A stretch of 64,000 nucleotides of DNA from Bradyrhizobiaceae bacterium PARB1. Its GTDB lineage: Bacteria; Pseudomonadota; Alphaproteobacteria; Rhizobiales; Xanthobacteraceae. Of the stretch, positions 6,334 to 14,136 are shown piece after piece. The first letter of the stretch is position 1. Each line of letters begins with the position of its first letter. The notes beneath the pieces are model-generated. The model was not told where the DNA came from. It worked only from the letters and a program-made list of their open reading frames with translations, and did no database searches. The stretch spans positions 106,256 through 170,255 of the forward strand of contig NKIY01000012.1 in assembly GCA_002256345.1 (NCBI GenBank), in the 5' to 3' direction. The position numbers were made by a program, and so were the translations under genes.

Positions 6334-7638
6334 TCACCGCCGCCTGAACCACATCGGCAGTTCCGGCTGGGTCGCGAGGTCCAGTTCCAGTTTCAGCTTT
6401 TCATCGATGACCTCGACACCGATGGTGAACGCGCCGTAGGCCTCGATCACGCAATCCGCGACACCTTTCTTGGCCCGATGGGTCACGACCTGGCGCGGGA
6501 AGGTCGGATGCAAGTGGAATGATACCGGGCCGGCGAGAGGTCTGTTCGCTGCGTCGGCCGAGGCATCCACGCGCAGCGTGATATCGAGCGTCTCGTCGTC
6601 ATTGATCTCGAAGCTCGCGACGCTGAGGCGTCTTCCGTTGCGTTCGCTCGTTTCTCCGAACCGACCCTTGTGCGGATCGTCCGGATCGAACTCCGGCAGC
6701 GCCTTGCTCGGCTTCATTGCGCTCGGTTCTCGCGGCTGCTCGTTGCCCGCGAGCGCGTCCAGCAGGTGCACGAGATTACAGTGTTCGTCTCCGCTCGGAT
6801 GGGACGACGCGTGGCTGTAGAAGATCGGACTGACGCCGAATTTCCCGACCATGCGCGCACGGATCGCATCGCGCTCGGTCTCGTTCCGATAGCCCATAAG
6901 GGCGAAATGGCATGGCGGCGTGGTGCGTAGCCGGGCCGTGACCTCGCGCATGATATTGCCGAGGTCAGGATCGTTCATGGAGAAACCCACGAACACCACC
7001 GGATGCGTCAGAAAGATCGCCATCAGCTTGCGGCGGGCATCGTCACTCGCGACGTAGCGCTCCACATAGGAGCTTTCCGTCAGGATGATGTTTTCCGGAT
7101 CGTCATCGTGCCGGCCATGGAGATAGACGACGTAAGTGTCGGGGCGCCGGTTGCCGAGATTGATCAGAAAATCCGACACCATGGCGGGGTTGTGCCACGC
7201 GACAGATTTCGCGCTTCGTTCCGCAGCTTTCAGCGCCATCTCGATGCATGGATCGTAGTTGGTGGTGATGTAGTGAGAGAAATTCATCCGTGCGAGCGAA
7301 AGATGCGGCTCCCGCACATCGCTTTTTTCCTTGAATTCCGTGCGGATCAGCGTGCGAAAATCACGCGGCGCCATCCCGTTGACGAAGACTTCCGCCGTCC
7401 ACGGGGCGTCGTTGAGATCGGCGAGAACCGTTCTCCACTGCAGGGCACGCGCTTTGGGGCTTGCGGTTTCCTGCAGGCGAACGAGCAATTGATGCCAGTT
7501 GGGATAGCCGGAATTGAGGCTGGCGCCGGCCCCGATCAGCGCAATCGGCGGCCTGTTGCTCCGGATCAGCGCGGCGAGCTGGTCGAACGCAGCGCATCGC
7601 TCGAATGGTGGAAACAGTGGAGATTCGAGCGCCGTCAT
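6334..7638 (-). CDS. SIR2 domain - pYEATS domain protein, putative antiphage NADase
   Basis: A 434-residue two-domain protein. Residues about 30-290 are a SIR2-like fold: GAGAS (36-40) binds NAD, TTNYD (125-129) and the His in YLHGRHD (His174) are the catalytic-type residues, and VGFSMNDPDL follows (217-226). Residues about 338-431 match the prokaryotic YEATS (pYEATS) beta-sandwich, with FHLHPTFP, YGAFTIG and LELDLATQPELP. SIR2 proteins of this type deplete NAD in antiphage abortive infection, and pYEATS domains are associated with conflict systems. The gene is on the opposite strand to its neighbours and lies between two copies of the prfC 3' end, a sign of acquisition. The defence role is inferred. 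Confidence 0.85.
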   Translation of the reverse strand: MTALESPLFPPFERCAAFDQLAALIRSNRPPIALIGAGASLNSGYPNWHQLLVRLQETASPKARALQWRTVLADLNDAPWTAEVFVNGMAPRDFRTLIRTEFKEKSDVREPHLSLARMNFSHYITTNYDPCIEMALKAAERSAKSVAWHNPAMVSDFLINLGNRRPDTYVVYLHGRHDDDPENIILTESSYVERYVASDDARRKLMAIFLTHPVVFVGFSMNDPDLGNIMREVTARLRTTPPCHFALMGYRNETERDAIRARMVGKFGVSPIFYSHASSHPSGDEHCNLVHLLDALAGNEQPREPSAMKPSKALPEFDPDDPHKGRFGETSERNGRRLSVASFEINDDETLDITLRVDASADAANRPLAGPVSFHLHPTFPRQVVTHRAKKGVADCVIEAYGAFTIGVEVIDEKLKLELDLATQPELPMWFRRR

Positions 7639-7766
7639 CGATCGCCTCGGAAATGTAGTCTCTGAAATGCAATCTAGGATTGCTTCGTTCGCGGGCGAAG
7701 TCCAGCGCTATTCGGCCGCATTTTGTTGGTTTTCGTGCTGGCCTCCATTGGCTGACAGGAGAGAAA

Positions 7767-7910
7767 CTCGACACCATGTCCGCCAACAATTCCGGCGTCG
7801 CCGATGACGATCCGGCGTTCCTGGCAAAGAACGATTTCTATCTGAACTACACCAAGGAACGCGCCGAAGGGATGGTGTTCTGGAGTGTGAAGGATATGAA
7901 GAAGAAGGGA
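7767..7910 (+). repeat. second, diverged copy of the prfC 3' end
   Basis: This matches 6061-6216 from CTCGACACC to the codons for KKKG. It lacks 3 nt (TTT) and 9 nt (the codons for Val-Asp-Gly), and many changes are synonymous (GAC/GAT, GCG/GCA, ACA/ACC). The pattern suggests an origin from another prfC allele rather than a recent exact duplication. Confidence 0.85.
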
Positions 7911-7937
7911 GCTCGCATCCCCAAGGCAGGTTCATAA
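7776..7937 (+). CDS. small protein derived from the RF3 C-terminus (possible pseudogene)
   Basis: A 53-residue frame starting MSANNSGVADDDPAFLAK, nearly identical to the last residues of RF3 and extended by ARIPKAGS where prfC stops. GGAGAG lies 12 nt before the ATG, a poor spacing. The reading frame and amino acids are kept despite nucleotide divergence, which suggests past or present selection. It may be the remnant of a displaced prfC 3' end left after insertion of the SIR2 gene, or a translated micro-protein. Nothing indicates function. Confidence 0.45.
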   Translation: MSANNSGVADDDPAFLAKNDFYLNYTKERAEGMVFWSVKDMKKKGARIPKAGS

Positions 7938-7990
7938 TAGGGACTGGTTCATGATAGTCTGCTTCGGCTGGCACGAAGGGCGAGAACGAA

Positions 7991-8524
7991 ATGAGCAGTG
8001 AAGCCAAGTGGGTTGGGTCGGGCGGAGGCCCTCTGATCTGTGTCGAGGAACGTCTCGCGCATCACTGGTTGGGCGTTGACAACGCCATTGCGGGTGATGA
8101 TGACGGGAGTGACTACGACAGGGCTTGTGACATCGGGGACTTCCTCGGCAAGGTTCCTTTACCCGGCGCTGATGCCCTGATCCTAGGGGATGAGCCTCTA
8201 CAAACCTGTGTCGATCGGACACATCCTGAGCATCCGTCTGTCCTGCGTGTTTACTACGCGGACCCCGATATTGATGTGATCAGGCAACTCCACGCGAGGG
8301 GCGATCTCGATTTCGCGAATCCGGAAGAGATGATCGAAATCGATGTCGGTTCGACGCCTCTCGTCATCTTTGACGCCGCTTTTCCTGGCGAGGACCGCAG
8401 TGTCCAGCGTCTTTCATTCGATCTGCGCCCCGGCCACTATAAAGTCCTGACGAAGAGGTTCGAGCCCGATGAGAGAATATCGGTTCTTGTGCATCGGTTC
8501 GTGCGGCAAGAACAGCTAATTTAA
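7991..8524 (+). CDS. Imm21-family immunity protein (orphan)
   Basis: A 177-residue soluble protein with the hallmarks of the Imm21 family: WVGSGGGPLICVEE at the start, a DYDRACDIGDFLG segment near residues 41-53 and LILGDEPLQT near 64-73. Imm21 proteins neutralise toxins of polymorphic toxin systems, usually encoded next to them. No toxin is visible nearby, so this is an orphan, perhaps protecting against toxins of relatives. It follows the prfC 3' fragment on the same strand and overlaps the convergent SRPBCC gene by 3 bp. The family call is from motif memory. Confidence 0.75.
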   Translation: MSSEAKWVGSGGGPLICVEERLAHHWLGVDNAIAGDDDGSDYDRACDIGDFLGKVPLPGADALILGDEPLQTCVDRTHPEHPSVLRVYYADPDIDVIRQLHARGDLDFANPEEMIEIDVGSTPLVIFDAAFPGEDRSVQRLSFDLRPGHYKVLTKRFEPDERISVLVHRFVRQEQLI

Positions 8525-8994
8525 GCCTGCCGCTCCTCCACCACCCTCTTGATATTCCCCAGCCCCAATTCCGCCTCCGCATCGATCCGTGCCACGATCT
8601 CCGGGCTCGCTTCCTTCGGCCGCGCGGGATTGCGGACTGTGCGGATGAACTTCGTGCCGCCATCCACCTCCGTGCAGTCATACTGCACCACGATCGGGCC
8701 GATCGCGCTCATATGGGTGAGGCCGATCCATAGCCGCGGGCGGTCGCAGGCGATCACCAGCCAGTCGAGTTCGACCGGGCCGGAACGCGTCGACCAGTGT
8801 TCGTGAAAGGTGTCGCCAAAAGCCATCGGGCGGTCGTCGCAATCGATCTCGTGGGACGAAGGCAGCCATTCCGGCCAGGATTTCGGATTGGTCACATAGT
8901 CGAAAACCGCCTCGGGTCTTGCCGCGATCACGATGGAATGGCTGCGCTCGAATGGATGTGCGTGGCCGGTGGGCTTGAGGTCCATGGTGGTCAT
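8521..8994 (-). CDS. SRPBCC-family (polyketide cyclase/START-like) protein
   Basis: A 157-residue soluble protein with the helix-grip layout of the SRPBCC superfamily: HSIVIAARPEAVFDYVTNPKSWPEW at residues about 18-42, then alternating strands and a long C-terminal helix. Such proteins bind hydrophobic ligands, and many act as cyclases or lipid carriers. The start at 8994 was chosen because AGGGAAACGCCGAC precedes it; a longer frame upstream has no support. The ligand is unknown. It is convergent with the Imm21 gene. Confidence 0.75.
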   Translation of the reverse strand: MTTMDLKPTGHAHPFERSHSIVIAARPEAVFDYVTNPKSWPEWLPSSHEIDCDDRPMAFGDTFHEHWSTRSGPVELDWLVIACDRPRLWIGLTHMSAIGPIVVQYDCTEVDGGTKFIRTVRNPARPKEASPEIVARIDAEAELGLGNIKRVVEERQA

Positions 8995-9147
8995 GTCGGC
9001 GTTTCCCTGAAGGCTTGTTGTTGTGCGCAGAGTGCAAGACGCCGCTGTCCGGGACAAGCCCCGGGATGAAGATGCATTATTGCGGGTGACGGAGAATTGA
9101 CGAGGCGCCGGTGACCTTGAAGCGCCGATCTGCGTTTAGAATAGATA

Positions 9148-9753
9148 ATGCGCCTTGTTCTGCTCGCTCTTGTCGTCACCGCCGCCTCCGCCGCCCATGC
9201 CGAGACGCAGCGGCTGCGCGCCGGCGATGCGGTGCCGTTCTCGCATGCGCCGTGCAGCGTTTTCGATCGGCGGCCCTGCGCGCCCTATACGTGCAGCCTG
9301 CTGGATCACCACGGCCCGTGCATTCCTGAAATCGATTATCCCATCGGGCAGAATCTGCAGGTCACGGTGATGTCCAGGCCGCCACAGGACAAGCCCGACT
9401 GGTATCGCAAGCCCGATCACGATCTCGATACGCTCGTCGATCTCTTCGCGGCACTGCGTTCGTGCTGGACGCCGCCGGCGCAGGATGTCGCCCGCGCAGG
9501 GATGCAGATGTCGGTGATGTTTTCGTTCAATCGAACGGGCAGGCCGATCGCGCCGCCGCGCATGACCTTCGCCTCGCGCGACGCGCCGAAGGAGACGCGC
9601 GACACCTATCTCAAGGCGATCGACGACTCGCTGAATGGCTGCCTGCCGCTCACCTTCACCAAGGCGCTGGGCGGCGCCATCGCCGGGCGGCCGATCATGA
9701 TCCGCTATATCGACAATCGCGAACTCGATGCAGGGGCGGGGGCGGTTCGCTGA
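9148..9753 (+). CDS. exported protein of unknown function
   Basis: A 201-residue protein with a Sec signal peptide (MRLVLLALVVTAASAAHAET, cleavage after about residue 18). The mature part has a Cys-rich stretch (CSVFDRRPCAPYTC, HHGPCIPEID near residues 36-60). A later half has a TonB-C-like pattern: RSCWTPP, then MSVMFSFNRTGRPIAPPRMTF. Similar proteins are common in Bradyrhizobiaceae without assigned function. It is likely periplasmic with disulfides. Confidence 0.75.
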   Translation: MRLVLLALVVTAASAAHAETQRLRAGDAVPFSHAPCSVFDRRPCAPYTCSLLDHHGPCIPEIDYPIGQNLQVTVMSRPPQDKPDWYRKPDHDLDTLVDLFAALRSCWTPPAQDVARAGMQMSVMFSFNRTGRPIAPPRMTFASRDAPKETRDTYLKAIDDSLNGCLPLTFTKALGGAIAGRPIMIRYIDNRELDAGAGAVR

Positions 9754-9878
9754 CATCGGCGGCCGCGGCATTGAACCCGCTTGGCGCCTGCCGCGACGAA
9801 CCGAGACCACGGGGGCATCCGCTGCGGAATGCGCCTGTTCGCAATGATATCTCTCATGCAAGCTGATTGGAGTCTCGG

Positions 9879-10469
9879 ATGTTGAAACTGCTGGGCTGCA
9901 CTGCCGTCGCCGCATTGTTCGCGGTTGTCCAGATCGATGCGAGCCATGCCCAGAGCGCACCGCCCGCGGAGAAGGCCACGACGGATGCGGCAGCCGAGAA
10001 GGCTGCGGACAAGCCGGTGGCCGACAAACCTGTGGCGGACAAGCCCGCGGTGGACAAGGCTCCGGTTGACAAGCCTGCAGTCGATCGGGCCGCAGCGGAG
10101 AAACCGGCCGCAGAGAAGCCCGTCGCTGAAAAGCCGGCGGCGGAGAAACCGGCCGCCGACCGCGCAGCCGCCGACAAGGCGGCAACGGACAAGCCCGCGA
10201 GCGATCGTGCGGCGAGCGACAAGGCCGCTGCAGAGAAGCCTGCGGACAAGGAAGCCGTGCGCTCACCGGCCAAGCCGGCGGCCGAGAAGCCCGCCGCCGA
10301 GAAGGCCGCGGCAACCAGCGATGACGAGCAGCCGAAGAAAAAGAAAGCAAAGCACCTGACGCGCCAGCAGGAACTCGATCGCTCGCTTGAGACCGGCACC
10401 GTGCCGGCGCGCTATCGCAACCAGGTGCCGAAGGAATATCACCAGTTCATTCCGTTCGCGAAGCAGTAA
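9879..10469 (+). CDS. exported Lys/Ala/Pro-rich repeat protein
   Basis: A 196-residue protein with a signal peptide (residues about 1-25, ending SHAQ). A long low-complexity region (about 26-145) is built from degenerate 5-residue units such as ADKPV, VDKPA and AEKPA. A short conserved-looking C-terminus follows (KKKKAKHLTRQQELDRSLETG...HQFIPFAKQ). GGAG lies 7 nt before the ATG at 9879. Such DKPA/EKPA arrays are flexible, charged spacers, often spanning the cell wall. Function unknown. Confidence 0.7.
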   Translation: MLKLLGCTAVAALFAVVQIDASHAQSAPPAEKATTDAAAEKAADKPVADKPVADKPAVDKAPVDKPAVDRAAAEKPAAEKPVAEKPAAEKPAADRAAADKAATDKPASDRAASDKAAAEKPADKEAVRSPAKPAAEKPAAEKAAATSDDEQPKKKKAKHLTRQQELDRSLETGTVPARYRNQVPKEYHQFIPFAKQ

Positions 10470-10480
10470 CACCCCGGGCA

Positions 10481-10545
10481 GCTCATCTCTCCCTGCCTTG
10501 CGAAGCTACGCTTCGCCGGGATGCGGGGAGAGGTGAGGCTGGAGC
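10481..10545. repeat. dispersed palindromic repeat (CTCTCCC...GGGGAGAG family)
   Basis: CTCATCTCTCCCTGC is followed by GCGAAGC-TAC-GCTTCGC and GCGGGGAGAGGTGAG, a nested inverted repeat. It sits between convergent genes. A degenerate relative with the same tail (AGGTTAGGCCGGAGCCGC) is at 12906-13012. Confidence 0.6.
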
Positions 10546-10572
10546 CGCTCACGCTGCGTCACGGCGCGCCGA

Positions 10573-11214
10573 TCAGCTCGCATATTTGTATTGCGGTGCC
10601 GCCTTCAGCTGCGCGGCCGTGGTGTCCATCTCGGCGCTCCACTTCTTGTCATGGCCGTTCCAGGTCAGGTTGAGGGCCGAGGGACGTACGGCGACGTCGT
10701 GCTCGTCGATCCCCAGAAAGCCGCCGACGCTGAGAATGTAGCCGTTCACATGGCCGCTCTCGTCCATGGCGATATCCTTGATGCTGCCGATCGACTTGTT
10801 GGCGGCGTTGTGGACGTCGAGGCCGATCAGTTGCGTGCCAAGCCTGTCGCCGGCCGGAATGGTGCGGAAGGCCTCGGCTGCAGCGGCGGTCTGGCTGACA
10901 TCGACAACATTGGTTGCGCGGGCCTGGCCGTTGCCCTGATTGTCGCCGCCATCGCTGAAAGCGACTTCGGAAATCGCGGTCATCGAGTCCGGCGTGATAT
11001 ACATCGAGACCGGATCGCCATTGCGATCGGTGGCATTCACCACGAATGAACCGGGTTCGACCTTGACGTTCGTCAACCCGGACTGCTGCAGGTCGTTGGT
11101 GACCCGCTGGATCACGCTGGGCTGCGCTGTGCTATCGTTGGAGGCGGCCTGTGCGATGGCGACTGTCGAGCCGGTAGCAAGCAGGGCGATCACCGCCAGT
11201 TTCATGACTTTCAT
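10573..11214 (-). CDS. exported PRC-barrel domain protein
   Basis: A 213-residue protein with a signal peptide (KLAVIALLATGSTVAIAQA). The PRC-barrel domain is at about residues 120-200 (RLGTQLIGLDVHNAANKSIGSIKDIAMDESGHVNGYILSVGGFLG...HDVAVRPSALNL). An upstream segment (about 25-85) resembles a PepSY-like fold (VIQRVTNDLQQSGLTNVKVEPGSF). PRC barrels are small beta domains in photosynthetic reaction-centre H subunits and RimM; free exported ones are common in rhizobia with unclear roles. GGAG lies 8 nt before the start at 11214. Confidence 0.8.
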   Translation of the reverse strand: MKVMKLAVIALLATGSTVAIAQAASNDSTAQPSVIQRVTNDLQQSGLTNVKVEPGSFVVNATDRNGDPVSMYITPDSMTAISEVAFSDGGDNQGNGQARATNVVDVSQTAAAAEAFRTIPAGDRLGTQLIGLDVHNAANKSIGSIKDIAMDESGHVNGYILSVGGFLGIDEHDVAVRPSALNLTWNGHDKKWSAEMDTTAAQLKAAPQYKYAS

Positions 11215-11396
11215 GACGTAAACTCCATATCCTTGTCGCCCTCGCATGGACAACGATGCGGCCATGTCGCCGTTCGCGCATGTCCAGAATTTAATCGTCT
11301 CCCGGGGGCGTGAGCGCCGCGCATGCGGGCCGTCTCGCGACAATGAACCGCCGTTGCGCGTGCCGCGACGTAACGTTGGATCATTGGGAGGCAGCG

Positions 11397-11768
11397 ATGC
11401 GGCGGTGGCTGGTTGTTGGATGTGTGATCGGTGTCGTCGGCATCATCGGCGGCGCCAGTGCGTGGCTGCTCTGGCCGCAGTCCGATGACTGGAGCGAGGA
11501 AGCAAAACTCTGCATCGGCGATAAGTACGCGGGTTTCTGGGACGCCAGTGGCCAGTACTCGTTCCGGATGGAATTCGAGAACAAGTGCTATCGCAAGGTC
11601 GCTTGCGGCGTCGATGTCATGGTCAGCAATGCCAAAGGCACGGTGAAGGACCACGGCAATGTCACCATCCCGGCGCGCGGCGAGATGCCGGGCACGGCGA
11701 CCTACAGCCTGCCGACGACATCGTCGTCCGGCATGGCGCAGACGGCCAGGAATTGCCGGTTCGTGTGA
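11397..11768 (+). CDS. membrane-anchored or exported small protein, unknown
   Basis: A 123-residue protein with a single N-terminal hydrophobic segment (VVGCVIGVVGIIGGASAWLLW) that could be an anchor or uncleaved signal. A small extracytoplasmic domain follows with four cysteines (LCIGDKY, NKCYRKVACG, ARNCRFV), probably disulfide bonded. GGGAGGCAGCG directly precedes the ATG at 11397. No recognised family. Confidence 0.7.
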   Translation: MRRWLVVGCVIGVVGIIGGASAWLLWPQSDDWSEEAKLCIGDKYAGFWDASGQYSFRMEFENKCYRKVACGVDVMVSNAKGTVKDHGNVTIPARGEMPGTATYSLPTTSSSGMAQTARNCRFV

Positions 11769-11925
11769 GGTTGGGCTAGGCCGCATCTGGGCCGTATACT
11801 TATAAACGCAACGGCCGCATGTGACTGGGGCGACTAAGTCCGGGTTGCTCCCATAGCGATGTCACGATGGTCCACAACCGGGCGCAGAGTTTACGGCCGG
11901 TCTGCTTCTCGCTTAGTATCCTTAA

Positions 11926-12585
11926 ATGTCAAAACGCGCAGACCTACTTGCCAGGATTGCCCGCACGGTGGCCGAACTTGCCCCGGACAGGATCGTGCGG
12001 GTTGCAATCGATGGCGTCGACGGGGCGGGAAAAACGACGTTTGCTAACGAGCTCGCGGGTGTGATGGTCGATTTTGGGCGACCCGTCATCAGAGCCTCCG
12101 TTGATGGCTTCCACAATCGAAGAGCGATCCGATATGCCAAGGGCCGGCAGTCGCCTATCGGTTTTTTCGAAGACTCCTACAATTACGCTTTGCTGAAGCA
12201 ATATCTCTTGGAACCCCTGAGCCCCGGCGGCAATCGCCGTTATTGCATCGCGTCTTTCGACCACGTTACCGATAAACCCGTGGATTTGGTCGAGCGAGAA
12301 GCATCCTCGAATTCTATCCTCTTGCTGGACGGAATATTTCTGCATCGTCCCGAGCTACGCCCTTACTGGGAGGCATCGATCTTCCTTCGTGTCGACTTTC
12401 CGGTATCGGTGGCACGCAATGCTGTTAGGGATGGTATCTCCCCGGATCCGGCAGACGGCGCTAACCGTAGATACGTCGAGGGCCAGCGCATCTATCTGAG
12501 CAAATGTGCGCCCGAAGACTACGCGACAATTATTATTGATAACAACGATCTTGCGGAGCCTGCACTCGTGAAAAAGTGCTGGTAG
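11926..12585 (+). CDS. uridine-kinase-like P-loop protein
   Basis: A 219-residue P-loop NTPase. The Walker A IDGVDGAGKTTFANEL lies near residues 28-43, DGFHNRR near 64-70 matches the nucleoside-binding region of uridine kinase/phosphoribulokinase proteins, and SILLLDGIFLHRPELRPYW supplies the Walker B-like strand (about 130-148). It may phosphorylate a nucleoside, but this alphaproteobacterial subgroup is uncharacterised. Base composition is somewhat lower in GC than its neighbours and the 3' side has decayed-looking DNA, hinting at transfer. No clear ribosome site precedes the ATG. Confidence 0.75.
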   Translation: MSKRADLLARIARTVAELAPDRIVRVAIDGVDGAGKTTFANELAGVMVDFGRPVIRASVDGFHNRRAIRYAKGRQSPIGFFEDSYNYALLKQYLLEPLSPGGNRRYCIASFDHVTDKPVDLVEREASSNSILLLDGIFLHRPELRPYWEASIFLRVDFPVSVARNAVRDGISPDPADGANRRYVEGQRIYLSKCAPEDYATIIIDNNDLAEPALVKKCW

Positions 12586-13017
12586 GCGGAAGGGATGGAC
12601 GAATTTGTCGTACACCTGCGCCGATCACCCGTTTCAACTAGGCTCAGCAGTGGGAAAACAACCCTGCAGAGATTGGCCGCGCCATGGCTATCGAACTTTC
12701 TTCGCTCGGGATCAATTTGAGTTCCGCGCCGATCTTAGGCATCGACGGTAACCGCAACAATCCTCTAATCGGTCGCCCACGCACCTGACCTAGTTGCCAA
12801 ACGTGCGTATTCATTCATGAAGGAACTTGAATCTGTTGGCGTACGCGCCTGCGGCAAGCACACATTCTCGGATAAGAAGATAAGGTTCGAGAGCGCATTC
12901 TCATGGCAGGCCCCGTGCCATGTCCCCCATGCGATCGGCTTCGCTGCGCTACGCCGCTAAACTATCCCCGTAAAGAGCGGGAAGAGGTTAGGCCGGAGCC
13001 GCGCGCCTTGCGTGCGA
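12586..13017. other. non-coding or decayed interval
   Basis: About 430 bp without a convincing gene. A short frame at 12817-12960 (MKELESVGVRACGKHTFSDK...) is open for 47 codons but runs into a degenerate palindromic repeat at about 12906-13012 (related to 10481-10545) and stops. This looks like a truncated gene remnant. No tRNA or other RNA is seen. Confidence 0.5.
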
Positions 13018-14010
13018 CTACTCAATCCTGATCTTCGCCGCCTTGATCACATCGGCCCAGAGCGCCTTCTCGTCATTCATACGCTTGCGGAGTTCTTCCG
13101 GCGTGGTCGGCGAGGGGGTGATGAGCTGCGCCTTCAGCTTCTCGATCACCGCCGGCTCGGTCAGTGTCATGCGCACCTCCGCATTGATCGCGGCGACCAC
13201 ATCCTTCGGCAATCCGCCCGGGCCGACCAGCGCATTCCAGGCGTCGGACTGCACGTCCACGCCGCTCTCTTTCAGCGTCGGCACATCCGGCAGGAACGGC
13301 GAGCGCTGCGCCGTCGTCACCGCGAGGATCTTCACCGCGCCGGTGGCGAGTTGCGGCGTCACGCCGATGGCCGGAAGGCATGCCACCTGCACATCGCCGC
13401 GGATCAGCGCCGTGGTGGCGGCGGGAGAGGACGGATAGGGGACGTGCACCATGTTCACCCCGGCCTTTTGCGCAATCGCTTCCATGCAGATCTGCGACAG
13501 CGTGCCGACGCCGATGGAGCCGTAGGCAAGACCCTTGCTGTCGGCTTTCGCCTTGGCCAGCAGCTCCGCCACCGAATTCACACCGAGACTGGTCGGCACC
13601 GCGAGCGCGCTCGGCAGTTGCGTGAGCAGCGTGATCGGCGCGATGTCGGTGTCGGGATTGTAGGGCAGCTTCGCAAACAGCAGCGTGTTGATGGCAAGCG
13701 GGCCGCCGAGCGAGATGCCGATCGTGCCGCCATCTGGCGCCGCCTTGCCGATGGCATCGGTGCCGATATTGCCGGAGGCGCCAGGCTTGTTCTCCACCAC
13801 GAAACTGGTGCCGGGATGCCGCGTCTGCAGGCTGTCGGCGAGCACGCGGCCGACGATGTCCGGGCTCGCGCCAGGGCCGAACGGCACGATGATGCGCACC
13901 ATTTTCGGCGGCCACACCGCCTGCGCGAAAGCCGCCTGCGGCACGGCGAGGACAAGCAATGCGGCGAGCGCCATGCGTGCGCGGATGGAGGTGGTGGCTT
14001 TTCGCAGCAT
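13018..14010 (-). CDS. Bug/TctC-family periplasmic solute-binding protein
   Basis: A 330-residue tripartite tricarboxylate transporter receptor (Bug family). It has a signal peptide (about residues 1-28, ending AFAQA) and the family strand KMVRIIVPFGPGASPDIVGRVLAD. VENKPGASGNIGTDAIGKAAPDGGTI (about 72-97) and VPYPSSPAATTALIRGDV are also diagnostic. Bug proteins bind carboxylates or other small organics. No TctA/TctB membrane genes are nearby, typical for the very numerous orphan Bug genes of this group. Start at 14010 with GGGGAAAC upstream. Ligand unknown. Confidence 0.92.
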   Translation of the reverse strand: MLRKATTSIRARMALAALLVLAVPQAAFAQAVWPPKMVRIIVPFGPGASPDIVGRVLADSLQTRHPGTSFVVENKPGASGNIGTDAIGKAAPDGGTIGISLGGPLAINTLLFAKLPYNPDTDIAPITLLTQLPSALAVPTSLGVNSVAELLAKAKADSKGLAYGSIGVGTLSQICMEAIAQKAGVNMVHVPYPSSPAATTALIRGDVQVACLPAIGVTPQLATGAVKILAVTTAQRSPFLPDVPTLKESGVDVQSDAWNALVGPGGLPKDVVAAINAEVRMTLTEPAVIEKLKAQLITPSPTTPEELRKRMNDEKALWADVIKAAKIRIE

Positions 14011-14136
14011 TGCGCGTTTCCCCGGAAAAGTGATACCCGAACAGCGTCCAGACGCCGTGGCGAGCGGGACCATAATTGGAATTTCGGGGCGAGCAACCCA
14101 TCCGGCACGCAACCGCCCTGCGAGAGGAAACAGGCC

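Noticed and set aside
6334..7638. SIR2 protein considered as an ordinary CobB protein deacylase
   Set aside because: It lacks the four zinc-binding cysteines of sirtuin deacylases and has the defence-type TTNYD/YLHGRHD motifs and a pYEATS tail.
9960..10320. short-interval repeats considered as a CRISPR array
   Set aside because: Units are degenerate, about 15 bp, continuous and in frame, coding DKPA/EKPA peptides; there are no unique spacers.
13012..14136. long N-terminal extension of the NnrU frame
   Set aside because: The extension runs across the divergent Bug-family gene and its product resembles no NnrU protein; the ATG at 14137 gives the known family start.
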